This document shows positions 22,500 through 33,759 of a stretch of DNA of 64,000 nt, one piece after another. Positions within the stretch are counted from its first letter, which is position 1. Each line of letters begins with the position of its first letter. Both the position numbers and the translations under genes were made by a program. The notes under the pieces are model-generated. The model saw only the letters and a list, made by a program, of their open reading frames with translations. It was not told the origin of the DNA and did no database searches. Origin of the DNA: Rhizophagus irregularis (Eukaryota; Glomeromycota; Glomeromycetes; Glomerales; Glomeraceae); contig NC_089444.1 in the NCBI RefSeq assembly GCF_026210795.1, forward strand, positions 1,354,501 to 1,418,500, given 5' to 3'.

Positions 22500-22731
22500 A
22501 AAGCTCCGAACAGTTCCAATTTTCAATTCTTTTTTAATTGGTCAGAATCGTTTTGACATAATAACTCACCATCCAGTGATCGTAGAAAGACGATTAAGAG
22601 CTCATTAGAATCCTCTTATCGAGAGCTTTCAAATGATGCCAAAATCATCATTTTAGCATCGATAGATGGCGAGTTAATTTGACACATTATCAAAAAAAAT
22701 AAAAATTGGAACCATTTGGTCGGGAGCTTTA
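22500..22731. mobile_element. MITE-like fold-back element, about 232 bp
   Basis: The left end TAAAGCTCCGAACAGTTCCA and the inverted right end TAAAGCTCCCGACCAAATGG share TAAAGCTCC and, after a small gap, GTTCCAATTTT. Further inside, ACTCACCATC on the left pairs with GATGGCGAGT on the right, so most of the element can fold. No convincing target-site duplication is visible, so boundaries are approximate and the superfamily is unassigned. Confidence 0.55.
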
Positions 22732-24270
22732 AACAATATGCAAAATAATATTATGTACTGATTATTGACATTTACTGAACATTATTCACTCAAGAATTGC
22801 TCATTGTATTTTTCAATGCTATATTATTTTTTGTAGAATTATTTTACTTTTTATTCAATACTTATCAATTTTTAAGCTTCACAAAAAATTTTAATACATA
22901 TCAAAGGTCATCTGATTTAACTTCAAGAAACTTTCAGTTAGTAAAGTTAACACAAAATTAAATTTTTCATAAAATTTTATCCATTTAACTTTTACAAACC
23001 TAAATTAAATATGTGTTATATGTTTGGATAATCCAAATTTATCAGAAAATAAAAAAAGTTTTTTTTATTATATTCAAAAACAAAGATAATAACCAATTCT
23101 TTTTCAATCACTTTTCAATCACTTTTTTGTTAAAAAATTAATAAATATATAAAGTGGTTATTTTAAACAGTAAGTAAAAAAAAAATTATTTTTCATAAGA
23201 AAAAATTATTTTTTATTTGTTTTAACTTCAGTTCCCTACTTTTTTTTATATAAAATATTAAAAATATAAGCTATAATATAAGATTTTTGATTTTTTTTAA
23301 GTTAATAAGATTCTAAAATTTTTTTTTTTGATAAGAAATGATAACTTTATGTCAGTTTATGCAATTAACAAGTTCATTAATATCTTGGCATTCACATATG
23401 CTAATCAAATAATTTTAAACTCATTTGAAAGGTAAGAATGTACTTTATTTTAGCATTACTAGGCATGGTGATATCAACAATCAAAGATAAAAATTAAAAA
23501 AAAAAATATATTGAATGCATTTGCTCAACAACCAGTGAATCAATTCATTTGTTTTTGGATTCATTAGATATGTCTTAATTTTCTCTTTTGGATGAATATA
23601 AATTCATCCATTTATCTTACATAATCAAGTTATTTGCAATTTTGTTCCAAGAATTTTATTCTGATTATTTAAATTTTAATAATGGTGTTTTAAAAAAAGT
23701 ATGAACAATTTTATTCATATCAGCTGATGTAGATTATTATTTTGTGCAACTGGTAATTTGGTAAAGTTTGTTTTTAAAATCAAAAAGCACTAATTCCAAA
23801 AATTGGCATATATGAACAAATGATATGCTTGGGGGACGAAGTCCTCCAAATTCTAGTTGTATTTAATTTTTTGATCGTTATTGATTTTCAAAGAGTTAAA
23901 AAAATTAAGATGATCATGCAGATCTTGTGATAATCAATTAAAAAAGTGTTAGACGAAATTTTTTTTCAAAAATTTAAATTTTTTCTTTTTTTATAAAATT
24001 TTTTTTACATTTTTTTTTATTTGTAAGATTAAATATTTGGATATTACATAATTACAAATTAAATTATAAGTATATTTTTTTTAAAAAATACTGTGATATT
24101 TCATAAAAAATATTTTTTTTACTATTTTTATTTTTAAACTACTTGAATTTATAATTAATGAAAGAATTAATTTAAAATTCATGTTATTTCAAATTTTTGT
24201 CAACTCAGTTCTTAATTTTTATATTACATTTTTTTTTATATAAAATTTTTTTAAATTAAACTTCTTTTTC
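22732..24270. other. AT-rich intergenic with one hairpin
   Basis: I find no gene. The main feature is a hairpin GGGGGACGAAGTCCTCC at about 23,831-23,847 followed by AAATTCTAG and T. It is nearly repeated at 25,786-25,821 and is listed there as a possible Helitron 3' end. Confidence 0.35.
23827..23857 (+). mobile_element. Possible Helitron-type 3' end, copy 1
   Basis: A GC-rich hairpin (GGGGGACGAAGTCCTCC) in AT-rich sequence is followed by a short spacer and TTCTAG before a T. Helitrons end with a hairpin and a CTRR terminus, usually before a T. The second copy near 25,786 has the same hairpin and ends TTCTAGTT. No 5' end or Rep/helicase gene was located. Confidence 0.3.
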
Positions 24271-24284
24271 CAAACACACTATAA

Positions 24285-25245
24285 TCTCCACTTTGGACAA
24301 ATGAAATCAACTTTATTTATTAATTGAAAGTTGTTCAGGTGGGTTGATTCTACTTGAATATTAATTTTCATGAATATAGGTGTAGTGCTTAGAGAAGATT
24401 GCATTTTTCTTGATGATATTAACTCTCTTTTCTGTTTTTTTTTTAATTTAGAGCGTAATATCTCCACTTTAGACAAATGAAATCAACTTCATTTATTAAT
24501 TGAAAGTTGTTCAGGTGGGTTGATTCTACTTGAATATTAATTTTCACGAACATAGGTGTAGTGCTTAGAGAAGATTGCATTTTTCTTAATGATATTAACT
24601 CTCTTTTCTTTTTTTTTTAATTTAGAGCGTAATATCTCCACTTTGGACAAATGAAATCAACTTCATTTATTAATTAAAAATTGTTCAGGCGGGTTGATTC
24701 TACTTGAATATTAATTTTCATGAATATAGGTGTAGTGCTTAGAGAAGATTGCATTTTTCTTGATGATATTAACTCTCTTTCCTGTTTTTTTAATTTAGAG
24801 CATAATATCTCCACTTTGGACAAATGAAATCAACTTCATTTATTAATTGAAAGTTGTTCAGGTGGGTTGAAATCACTTGAATATTAATTTTCACGAACAT
24901 AGGTGTAGTGCTTAGAGAAGATTGCATTTTTCTTAATGATATTAACTCTCTTTTCTGTTTTTTTTAATTTAGAGCGTAATATCTCTACTTTGGACAAATG
25001 AAATCAACTTTATTTATTAATTGAAAGTTGTTCAGGTGGGTTGAAATCACTTGAATATTAATTTTCATAAATGTAGGTGTAGTGCTTAAAGAAAATTGCA
25101 TTTTTCTTAATGATATTAACTCTCTTTTCTGTTTTTTTTTTAATTTAGAGCGTAATATATCTACTTTGGACAAATGAAATCAACTTCATTTATTAATTAA
25201 AAGTTGTTCAGGCAGGTTGATTCTACTTGAATATTAATTTTCATA
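24285..25245. repeat. Tandem repeat, about 174-bp unit, 5.5 copies
   Basis: Units start with TCTCCACTTTGGACAAATG near 24,285, 24,461, 24,635, 24,808, 24,982 and 25,159, a period of 173-176 bp, and differ by few substitutions. Each unit ends in a strong pyrimidine tract and AATTTAG, followed on the plus strand by AGC and GTAATA (ATAATA in one unit). That repeats the acceptor, three bases, donor layout of the large array, but I see no flanking exons. The minus strand has short open frames (MSKVEILRSKLKKKQKRELI) that are not preserved across unit junctions, so I treat it as non-coding. Confidence 0.85.
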
Positions 25246-25784
25246 AGATTTCATTTTTTCGTAGCTGTATTAACTTTAAAACACTTATTACAACTTACAT
25301 CATTATTTTAAATCATAAGAATTAATTTATATTATTGGCTAATTATAATCACATTGATACTAAGGATTTTTTTTATTTTTATATTTGATTTAATAATTTA
25401 ATAAAATATTATTAAAATAAAATTCATATAAATGCAACTAATATTAATAATTGTAATTTAAGCAGTAAATTCATTAACCAAATCATGTAAATTCTATGCT
25501 TAAATTATGTAATTTTTGTGATCAAATCAATATAAATTCAGCATAAATTATGGTCAAATCATGCAAATGATGCATTTTGTAATATGGAATTGTGCATTTT
25601 CCGTATTCCTATATAGATTAGAAACATTATTTTTAAGAAAAAATTGGATAAAACCTTATTAAAAACATGATTTTTTATAAGGTCTAATTATAATAAAATT
25701 TTATTATTCAGTAATATTTTAGTGATTTTACATACAATTCAATTTATTTATATCAAAGAATTTTTTTAATTATAAATGTTATGT
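25246..25784. other. AT-rich intergenic sequence
   Basis: Nothing supportable is seen here beyond short reiterations of AAATCATGTAAATTC-like phrases at about 25,480-25,570, which recur near 26,490-26,530. Confidence 0.3.
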
Positions 25785-25821
25785 TTGGGGGACGAAGTCC
25801 CCCAGCAAATCACATATTCTA
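25785..25821 (+). mobile_element. Possible Helitron-type 3' end, copy 2
   Basis: The perfect hairpin TGGGGGACGAAGTCCCCCA is followed 13-18 nt later by TTCTAG and T. It matches the candidate at 23,827-23,857 in hairpin and terminus. The spacer is longer than typical, and no matching 5' end was identified. Confidence 0.3.
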
Positions 25822-25991
25822 GTTATTTATAAGCAAACTTATTTAAAGATTGAAAATTTTTTCTTAAAATTATAATTTTTAGCTTATAATCATACCTCCT
25901 TTATTTGAAAATGCAATAAAATTTTTATTTTCACATGTTTTTCAAAAAATTTTTTTTTTATTAAAAAATGCTAGATCACAGTAATTAGAAA

Positions 25992-26360
25992 TAAAGCTCT
26001 ACATGAGCCAGCTCTTGGCTCAGCTTGGCTTGTTCCAAAAGCTCACAAGCTGGCTCATTTTCAAAATCATATAAAATTTATTAAAACTAAAGTTTCAAAA
26101 CGTGATAACTTCGCCAATATTGCTCCAAATTTAATGATTTTACTACCATTAGATTCGTCTTATCAAGAGAAATCGAATGGTAGTAAATTCATTAAATTTG
26201 GAGCAATATTGGCGAAGTTATCACGTTTTGAAACTTTAGTTTTAATTTTCAATAAATCGAGCCAAGCCAACACCAAGCCAAGCTATAACTGCAGCTTGGT
26301 TTGACTTGGCTTGGCTCAGCTTAAAAGCTCACGAGCTGGCTTGGCTCATGTAGAGCACTA
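25992..26360. mobile_element. hAT-like fold-back MITE, 369 bp
   Basis: Terminal inverted repeats TAAAGCTCTACATGAGCC and, inverted, TAGTGCTCTACATGAGCC are flanked by a perfect 8-bp duplication ATTAGAAA (25,984-25,991 and 26,361-26,368). The inverted paralogue near 17,590 carries ATTAGAAA once with no insertion, confirming both boundaries. Inside is a long near-perfect palindrome: 26,081-26,150 pairs with 26,175-26,245 (shared core ATAACTTCGCCAATATTGCT). The outer arms are rich in GCTTGGCT and GAGCCAGC motifs. There is no coding capacity. Confidence 0.85.
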
Positions 26361-26368
26361 ATTAGAAA

Positions 26369-27393
26369 ACAGCAATAATTTAATAAAGTAAAATTAGATT
26401 TATGGAAATACAATTATAGTAAACTGTAATACAAATAGTAAATTCAGTGACCAAGTCGTATAAATTTCGTGATAAAATCAGTGATCAAATCATGTAAATT
26501 CCATATGAATCCCATGCAAATTCCATATCCAAACCATATTTTTAGTTATATGGAATTGTGCATTTTTCTGTATCCTATTATGATATATTATGTCTAAGGA
26601 AAAAAATCATATATAATATATTATAAACTTTATAAAAAACGTATCCAATTTTTTTATGGGGGTATTCTTCAATTTTTGAACCAGATTTTTTGTATAAGAC
26701 CCAGGTACTATATACAGTGCTAGACGGTATTACGTATCTTCATACATGAACCCGCTATATTATAGGTAAAATTTAAGTAAGTGGAATAATTATAAGATTA
26801 TAAATTCCATGAAGAATCCAGAACTATATAAAAATATGTGAAGTTCTTCAGATTTTGCATACTTACAATAAATCATGTAATGCCTAAAAATTATGCCATG
26901 AATTTTTTTGGGAATAAAAACAACTTATGTTGGAATGTTGACCAACAAAGAAACTATTTTAAACTTCTTTCAATAAAATAATAACATTGTAAATTAAAGA
27001 TAAAGAATGTGAAAATATATAGTGAGTATATAAGCGAGTAATACAGTATATGAATATATTATTAATTCTGATAACATAAGGAGTTAGGAAGTTCACCTAC
27101 GGTTTTATCACCCTCACAGATTTTGAATAATAAATAACTTTAAAATCAATCATGATAATATCTTTTTTTATCAAATTTTATATCACTGATTGATATAATC
27201 AAGTACTTAACTCAGTTCAACTTGACTCGTTCAGAGCTTTAAAGTAACTATTATCAGTAATAACGATTCATTACTAGTATGTAAATAATTATTAATCACC
27301 TACAGACTTACGACTGTAAGAGATCATCATTTAGAAAATAATAAATGTGATACAAATACTTCTCTTATCGCTTATTATTACAATATTATACTT
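26369..27393. other. AT-rich intergenic sequence
   Basis: No gene is visible; only scattered short repeats such as AAATCATGTAAATTCCAT. The stretch ends at an F-box gene relic. Confidence 0.3.
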
Positions 27394-27560
27394 AAAAATA
27401 TTTTCAGATGATTTGCCCGAATTAACTTGTGGAATCATAAAATTTTTCAGAATGATTTTCAACTTTACATACATGCATTTTAGTCAATAGATTATGATAT
27501 CATTTAGCGATTCCATTATTATGCCATTTTCAATTCCTGTCTGGAACTATAATTCTTTGA
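27394..27560 (+). pseudogene. Truncated F-box gene relic
   Basis: This stretch matches the first about 150 bp of the intact F-box gene (27,943 onward) with many substitutions and small indels. It includes AAAATATTTTCAG, a degenerate GATTTGCC(C/T)GAATTAAC, and CGATTCCATTATTATG. It then diverges. It lies about 550 bp upstream in the same orientation, so it is probably the remnant of a tandem duplication. Confidence 0.65.
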
Positions 27561-27942
27561 AATTTTAAAAAATATTTGTGTTACGTTTAGATCATCTATA
27601 TAAATAAATTCTAATTGTGTAACCTTACTTCCATTGGTCATTTATTACGTGATGACGAGACGTCGTGATGTCGTGACATTAAACAAAAAAAGCGGATTTA
27701 TATGCCGATCATATAATCCGGCTAGCGTTATAAAATAATTCGATTGAAGTTACATGTACTGTCACACAAAAACTTGATTAAATCCTTTATGCCGCTATAA
27801 TTAGTTAAAGTTGCGCCTAATTATTGAAACATGTTACACATAATTAGCCAACATTAATTGTATGAATATCGGAATCATTGCTCCGAAAATCTAATAAAAA
27901 TTTTTGATACTTTTCACCTTTTCACTTTTCAAAATTACAAAT
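27561..27942. other. Intergenic, upstream of the F-box gene
   Basis: No coding signal. About 27,655-27,690 has an imperfect palindromic patch (ACGAGACGTCGTGATGTCGT). The rest is AT-rich and would include the F-box gene promoter. Confidence 0.3.
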
Positions 27943-29487
27943 ATGTCATGTTCAAAAATATTTTCAGGAGATTTACCTGAATTAACATATGATGTTATAA
28001 AATATTTTCAGAAAGATATTTCAACTTTATATTCATGTATTTTAGTAAACAGATTATGGTGTCGTTTAGCAATTCCATTATTATGGGAAAATCCATTTTT
28101 GATTCCTATTCCTAACAAAAGTCATAAAATTATTAATATTATTGAAATTTACTTGAATAATTTAAATGATGAATTTAAAATGAAATTATATGAATATAAA
28201 ATTATTAATAATTCATTACCTTCAAAGAATATGTTGTTATTTGATTATCTTAAATTTTTAAAATATTTGAATACACATAAATTTATCTTCTTTGTTGAAA
28301 CATGGATAAGTATTGCTATTAATAATTTGAAACCCGAAAATATATTATATGATACTGAAAATTTTAAGAGATTAGTTCATATGTCATTATTTAAAATTTT
28401 TATTGAAAATGAAGTAAATTTAAATACTCTTGAAATTGAAATTTCAGGTAGTTATTGTGATACATATCTTGATAATAATCTTGAATTAATTTTACAAAAT
28501 CAAAATTTTATTCAAAACGTTATAAATATGAAACTTTATATTAACAATTATGAAGAAAATACGATAATTAATAATCATATATCACAAATAATTCATTCAC
28601 ATCAAAATCTTAAGAAAATTTTCTTAATTAATTTAAGTAGCGATTATTTAATATCTTTATATCAAACATTATTATTATCAAAAGATTATAATTGTTCAAA
28701 TACTTTAAATACAATAGTTTTATATCAAATCAAATTTGAATTAGTGAATAATCTTGATAAAATATTTGAACAATTAAATGTTTTAGAATCTATTCATATT
28801 ATTTATTGTTCATTTTTGAATAGTAATTTTATTCAACAAATTAATAATTTAACTAAACCATTTAAATTAAAATCTTTAATTTTAAATGAGGTACCACAAT
28901 TTGAATCATTACAACAATTATTATTAAAATCTGGTGATTATTTAGAAAATTTCGGTGGGTGTAAAATGAATTATTATAATCATGATATATCACGATTATT
29001 AAAATATAATAATATCAATTTTCTTTATTTTGTTGGGCATGAAAGTAGTAGTTCTACTTATCAAAAAATCAGGATAATTGAAAATATTAATCAAAGTCTC
29101 AATTATCTTTCAATCAATATATATTCACCAATTAATAGTTCAATCATATTAAAAAATCTAGGACAAATTCTCCCTTCTAAATTAGATTACATAAGTTTGG
29201 AATTAACTATTGAAGAAAGGGATTTTGGAGTATTCTTAGAAAATTCTCAATATAGTTTAATTAATATGTTGTTAATACTACAATTTGGTAATGATGATAT
29301 TTTACATAACATAAAGGACTATTATATTATGAAGAAAAAAAGAGTCAAGTGTTTAGCTATTAAGGATGATAAGAAAGAATTGTTTGATTTGAAAGACGAA
29401 GTGAGGGAATTGGAGTTACATGATATTAAAGTTCGAAGACATAGTGATTTAAATATTAAAATTTATGACTTTATAAAAGAATATTGA
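27943..29487 (+). CDS. F-box protein
   Basis: The single-exon frame is 514 residues from Met 27,943. I choose this start because MSCSKIFSGDLPELTYDVI is the characteristic opening of this fungal F-box family, although the frame stays open back to 27,904. The N-terminal F-box (about residues 8-50) shows LPELTYDVIKYF, TLYSCILVNRLWCRLAIPLL and WENPF. Such a motif binds Skp1 in SCF ubiquitin ligases. The remainder is Asn/Ile/Leu-rich with irregular leucine-rich stretches (for example LKSLILNEVPQFESL) that could recruit substrates; no distinct second domain is visible. A decayed partial copy lies just upstream. Target and regulation are unknown. Confidence 0.88.
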   Translation: MSCSKIFSGDLPELTYDVIKYFQKDISTLYSCILVNRLWCRLAIPLLWENPFLIPIPNKSHKIINIIEIYLNNLNDEFKMKLYEYKIINNSLPSKNMLLFDYLKFLKYLNTHKFIFFVETWISIAINNLKPENILYDTENFKRLVHMSLFKIFIENEVNLNTLEIEISGSYCDTYLDNNLELILQNQNFIQNVINMKLYINNYEENTIINNHISQIIHSHQNLKKIFLINLSSDYLISLYQTLLLSKDYNCSNTLNTIVLYQIKFELVNNLDKIFEQLNVLESIHIIYCSFLNSNFIQQINNLTKPFKLKSLILNEVPQFESLQQLLLKSGDYLENFGGCKMNYYNHDISRLLKYNNINFLYFVGHESSSSTYQKIRIIENINQSLNYLSINIYSPINSSIILKNLGQILPSKLDYISLELTIEERDFGVFLENSQYSLINMLLILQFGNDDILHNIKDYYIMKKKRVKCLAIKDDKKELFDLKDEVRELELHDIKVRRHSDLNIKIYDFIKEY

Positions 29488-32350
29488 TTAGTTAAAGAAT
29501 ATTTGATTGGTTATAATGGTATGATATGGCGCGATTTATAAATATTCAATCATTTTTAGAAATGAACCTAATCCACTGGTTTTTCAGACATTTGTTTACT
29601 ACGTATAACTTTTTTATCATCCTGGACACGGAAATATAGTTCACCATATAAAATAAACTATTTTAGACTTTTGTGTATTTGCGTATTTGTCAGCTTGACG
29701 AACCTTTTTTTTTCTTCGTGACTCCTGAAGGAATGAAAGTTCGTATCACTAATTGTAATGTAGTTATAAATATTAGTAAAAACTGAACGTGAGTGTATTA
29801 AGATGTATTATAATAATAGCAAACCAATAAAAATCAATAAACTATTAAACTAGCTTATCATACTTACTGGTCATGCTTTTTGTGGAAATAAAATTACTTA
29901 CCATTTTGAGATTTTCTTTTATTAGGAAAAAAATGATTATTCAAAATCAGAATATTTCAATTTGTTGCTTGCTTTGACACGTGGTGTTAGTAATTGATCA
30001 AGCAGAGAATCTTAAATGCATAAATTTACGATATGGTCAATTTCGGGGCGATTCTACCAATAATAATATTAATATTAATTAATCATTTTTTCTCAGTAAA
30101 AAAGTTGTTTGGAATAAAAATATTTTCGGTTAAAGGCAGGAGGATTATCATAACTTTCATAATGAGCAGATATAATTGTTCCAGCAAGCAGCAAGTAGAG
30201 AATCAATTTTAGCCAGTTGCGCGATTTCACGCCGATCATATAAAATAATATTACTGTGTGATAATTAATAGTTATTCGCACGAAATGCCGAATAAGTGAT
30301 TTATCCGGTATCACGTGATTTGAATACGCCTGATTTGTACAGTCGTTTCACGATTTATTATAGCCAAATTTTGAACATGAAAATCGGCTCTTTTTTTATA
30401 TTCAAAATAATATTCTCCTTTTATATCCTAAACCTTATTTAAACTATTTGGTTTGTTCCTCATCCTTCAACTGATTTGTGCGCCAACTATACTTTCACAA
30501 TTTAAAAGATAATCTCTCAGTAGATAAAAGACCAACATAATTATATTTTGGGCCATCACCATGCACGTGTTTTCTTGAAAATGATCATTTATGAATATTT
30601 TTCAAATACATCTATATAAGAAAGACATTTTTTTTTTATTTACTATTTCTGGGTTATCACATCGTATATTCATTTAAATTTTATTAATTTTAACTTAAAT
30701 AAAAATTATCATATTTTTAAAAAACATTTTAGAATTTTTTTAACGGAAAATATCTCAAATTTTAAGGCGTTCTCATAAATTCAAAAAAAAACACGTGAAA
30801 CGTAAGCCTCAATAAGTTAAAAAGCGGAGAACAATAAGAAAACGAGGTATAATTTAAACAATGATTTTCTATATGAATGTTTTAAAAAATATCCTTTCAA
30901 TGATTCAATCATATTCCTTTTTTTTGTAACACTGATAATTTGCTATTTTTCATAATCAATTTTTTTTTATGTTTAATTTTATAATAAAAAAATGATCCCA
31001 AGTAAATATAAAATGTGACGGACTTTAATACTACTTTAATGATTACCGTTTTCCTAGTTAAAAATTCTTCTATTAATTACTTAAAAGATTGTAAGTTTTT
31101 TAAAAAAAAAAATTTTTTTAAACTCAAAATAAAATATGATATTAAAGTAGTTCCCAACTTCTAATTCGAGGAAATTTCAAATGAGTAAATTTAATTCTAT
31201 CTTTTCTAATAAAACAAATTTTTTTTTTTTAACATGAGATTTAGTTGTTTATTTTTTATTTTATAACTTTTAACACTGACATTTGAGGTTCACATATTTT
31301 TTGTTTTATTCGTGATCCACGAGTCAAAACTGCAAACGATCTAAACGATCTGCAGAAAATGGGAATCTGGCGTGGCGTCAAATAAAAGTAAAAAATTATG
31401 TGAAAAATTTATTGTAAAAAACAAACTATTTGAAATTTTGGGATAAATATTATATATTATGTATTAAAATATGTTGAGTTCACGTAAGAGCATTATTTAA
31501 ATCGGGTATCAGAAAAAAATTACTAATGACCGACAATAAATTTGCACCGAAATCATTTATGAATTTTTTTGCAGTTGATTCACGTTAAAAAACGTTATAC
31601 TCATCTTATATTCTCTAAAAATGTGATACCTAGTGACTTTACATTACGTTATTGTTAACTAATAATTATTGATCGCTATGATTAAATCACGTTAAACGAT
31701 TATAATCGATTAGTTTTTTTACTATTGTATTAAAGATATATCAATATTAAATATTAAAAAAAGAATAATTATATATTTACTACCCTTTTGAATTGTTTTT
31801 AATTTGGAATTTTTTCGTTTCTTAGTATTGTATAAACCATCATTAGGACAAATCTTAATTTCGGTCGATGGTCGACATTATGAATTTGCTAAATTTGCTT
31901 GAATTATTCTAACAAATTTCAATTTTTCAATTTTTTTAAAATTTGAAAATTGTAAAATTATTTTTTTTGGAAATTGTATACAATAAATTCATTATTTTAA
32001 ATACGAAAATTAGTATACGTTATACCTTAAGTACTATCGATTTGCATCAATGTCTCTGTTGGACTATTGATTGAATAGACTTCTAATTGGACACCCAATT
32101 GGATATAGGTAAGACGAATAGTAGTATAGTATTGGTTGTCTATTGAGTATTGTATGACGTAATAACTGATGTTGAGTATAGTGTATGAAATTTACTATAC
32201 TCCGTTGTATGTATGTAACATTTAAAACATGTATTGATTGTGTTAATTAATTTGCAGTATAAAATGCGGATTTCATTTTTATTTAATTAATGAAAATTTT
32301 TACTTTTATAATTTACTATTGATAAAGCTATTCTAACTTCAATAAAACTA
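29488..32350. other. Long AT-rich intergenic region
   Basis: I find no supportable gene in almost 2.9 kb. The 73-codon minus-strand frame at 30,093-30,314 has no recognisable content. Several short A/T hairpins and scattered ATCACGTGA-like phrases occur, but no transposon ends could be paired. Confidence 0.35.
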
Positions 32351-32351
32351 T

Positions 32352-32756
32352 TCTAACTTCTAATGTAACTTTAACTCCTGCTCCTTCTCAAGGTTGGACA
32401 GTTCCATTACATGAACTTTTGCTTCACATTCTCTTAATAAAATTTCACGTTCTTTTAGAGCTAGTTCCCTCTCTTGATATTCAAGCTCATTGAAATTTAA
32501 GTTAAATTTTCTTTATTATTATTATCATCACAATTATCATCGGAATCAGAAATTGTGACAATTGTTTTGGTTTTCTTGTTAGAATTTGCGCGTCTACATT
32601 TCACAGTTGATTTTGTAATGTTTGATTTTTTAACCTGTGCATTAGCTAATGTATAAAAAAAATTAATAAAATAAATCATAATTAAATAAAGTCGTAATTT
32701 TAATTACCTTTATGTTTGTTAGACTGAACATTGCGAATTATGGGTCCTTGGTCTCA
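32352..32756 (-). pseudogene. Fragment of a coiled-coil protein C-terminus, frameshifted
   Basis: Minus-strand blocks read DQGPIIRNVQSNKHK, an intron (donor GTAATT near 32,710, acceptor TTAG near 32,650), ANAQVKKSNITKSTVKCRR, then VTISDSDDNCDDNNNKENLT and a stop. In a shifted frame the next block gives FNELEYQERELALKEREI and ends LEKEQELKLH near 32,370. The acidic-serine patch followed by a Glu/Lys-rich coiled coil is typical of the C-terminus of fungal and plant Myb/SANT-like transposon-associated proteins, by resemblance only. The 5' part is missing. Confidence 0.45.
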
Positions 32757-33759
32757 CCCTCTATTGGGTATATTGTATGTTTTATGAATTTTTTTATTAT
32801 ATTATAGTTGTAATATTTCTAAAATCATATTAAGTTATCTCTAAAATAAGGTTTTCTTCATAAATAGTGTCTTCTTCATTAATAAAATTGTTATCCATAA
32901 TTTGAAATTGAAAAAGAAAGTAAAGGTTCCACAGGTCGAAAAGTGAAAAATCAGGCATCAATCAGTCACCGATTCAAAATTATATATTAAAATTCGTTAG
33001 CTTTACAAATTACACAAAAAAACATCATTAGTCAAACAATTGCTAAAATTTTATATTCAGTTTGAAAATTTACCAGAGGTTGAAAAATTTTTTAATGATA
33101 AAAATAATGGATTGAAATGAAGAACAAAATCTTCAATTTATGGAAACAGGGGAAACAATCATTTATGGATAAATAGTTAATATTGATGATATTGATAATT
33201 TATTTGAACCAAATTTTTCTATGATGACATGTCCAATAAGTAATGATCTTGAATTTTCTTTTTCATATTATTTTCAAATTAATTATTATAAAAGTATTAT
33301 TATGAAGAATTGGATATATTAAACAAGATTCAGAAAATATCAATAATAATAATGAATTATATAATGAATTAGTTGAAAGTCATATTGAAGATTTTAAGAA
33401 TAACTAGGGATTATTTGGTGACTATATTTTTAACAAAAAATTTTTTTTTTAATAAATATCTCATTGTGTTAAAACCACCTCATTATTCATGATTTTTTAA
33501 TAATGTATACTTACTGTATATCTGGAATATTTAATAAATACATTTTCTAATTGTTTATTTTGTTTTCATTCTTTTATACAAATTGATAAGGAATCCTGAT
33601 ATCATTACATCATTACAGATTATTTTTTTAAGTTAATATTTTGATTGACTTAATTAAACAAATTTGCATCCATTTTTTTTTTTTATCATTACAAATAAAA
33701 TTTGTTTAAAGTTTTTATGAATCAATAAATAAAGTCATTATAAAAATTTATATTTAAAT
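32757..33759. other. Intergenic with weak coding relics
   Basis: On the plus strand about 33,145-33,275 reads IDDIDNLFEPNFSMMTCP and about 33,305-33,410 reads a frame ending YNELVESHIEDFKNN before TAG, with stops and shifts between them. These look like the eroded 3' end of a gene, but the family is not recognised. The rest is AT-rich. Confidence 0.3.

Noticed and set aside
24279-25173. Short minus-strand proteins (MSKVDILRSKLKKKQKRELI...) from the 174-bp repeat
   Set aside because: Each is confined to one unit, unit length varies (173-176) and breaks the frame, and there is no sign of selection on the protein.
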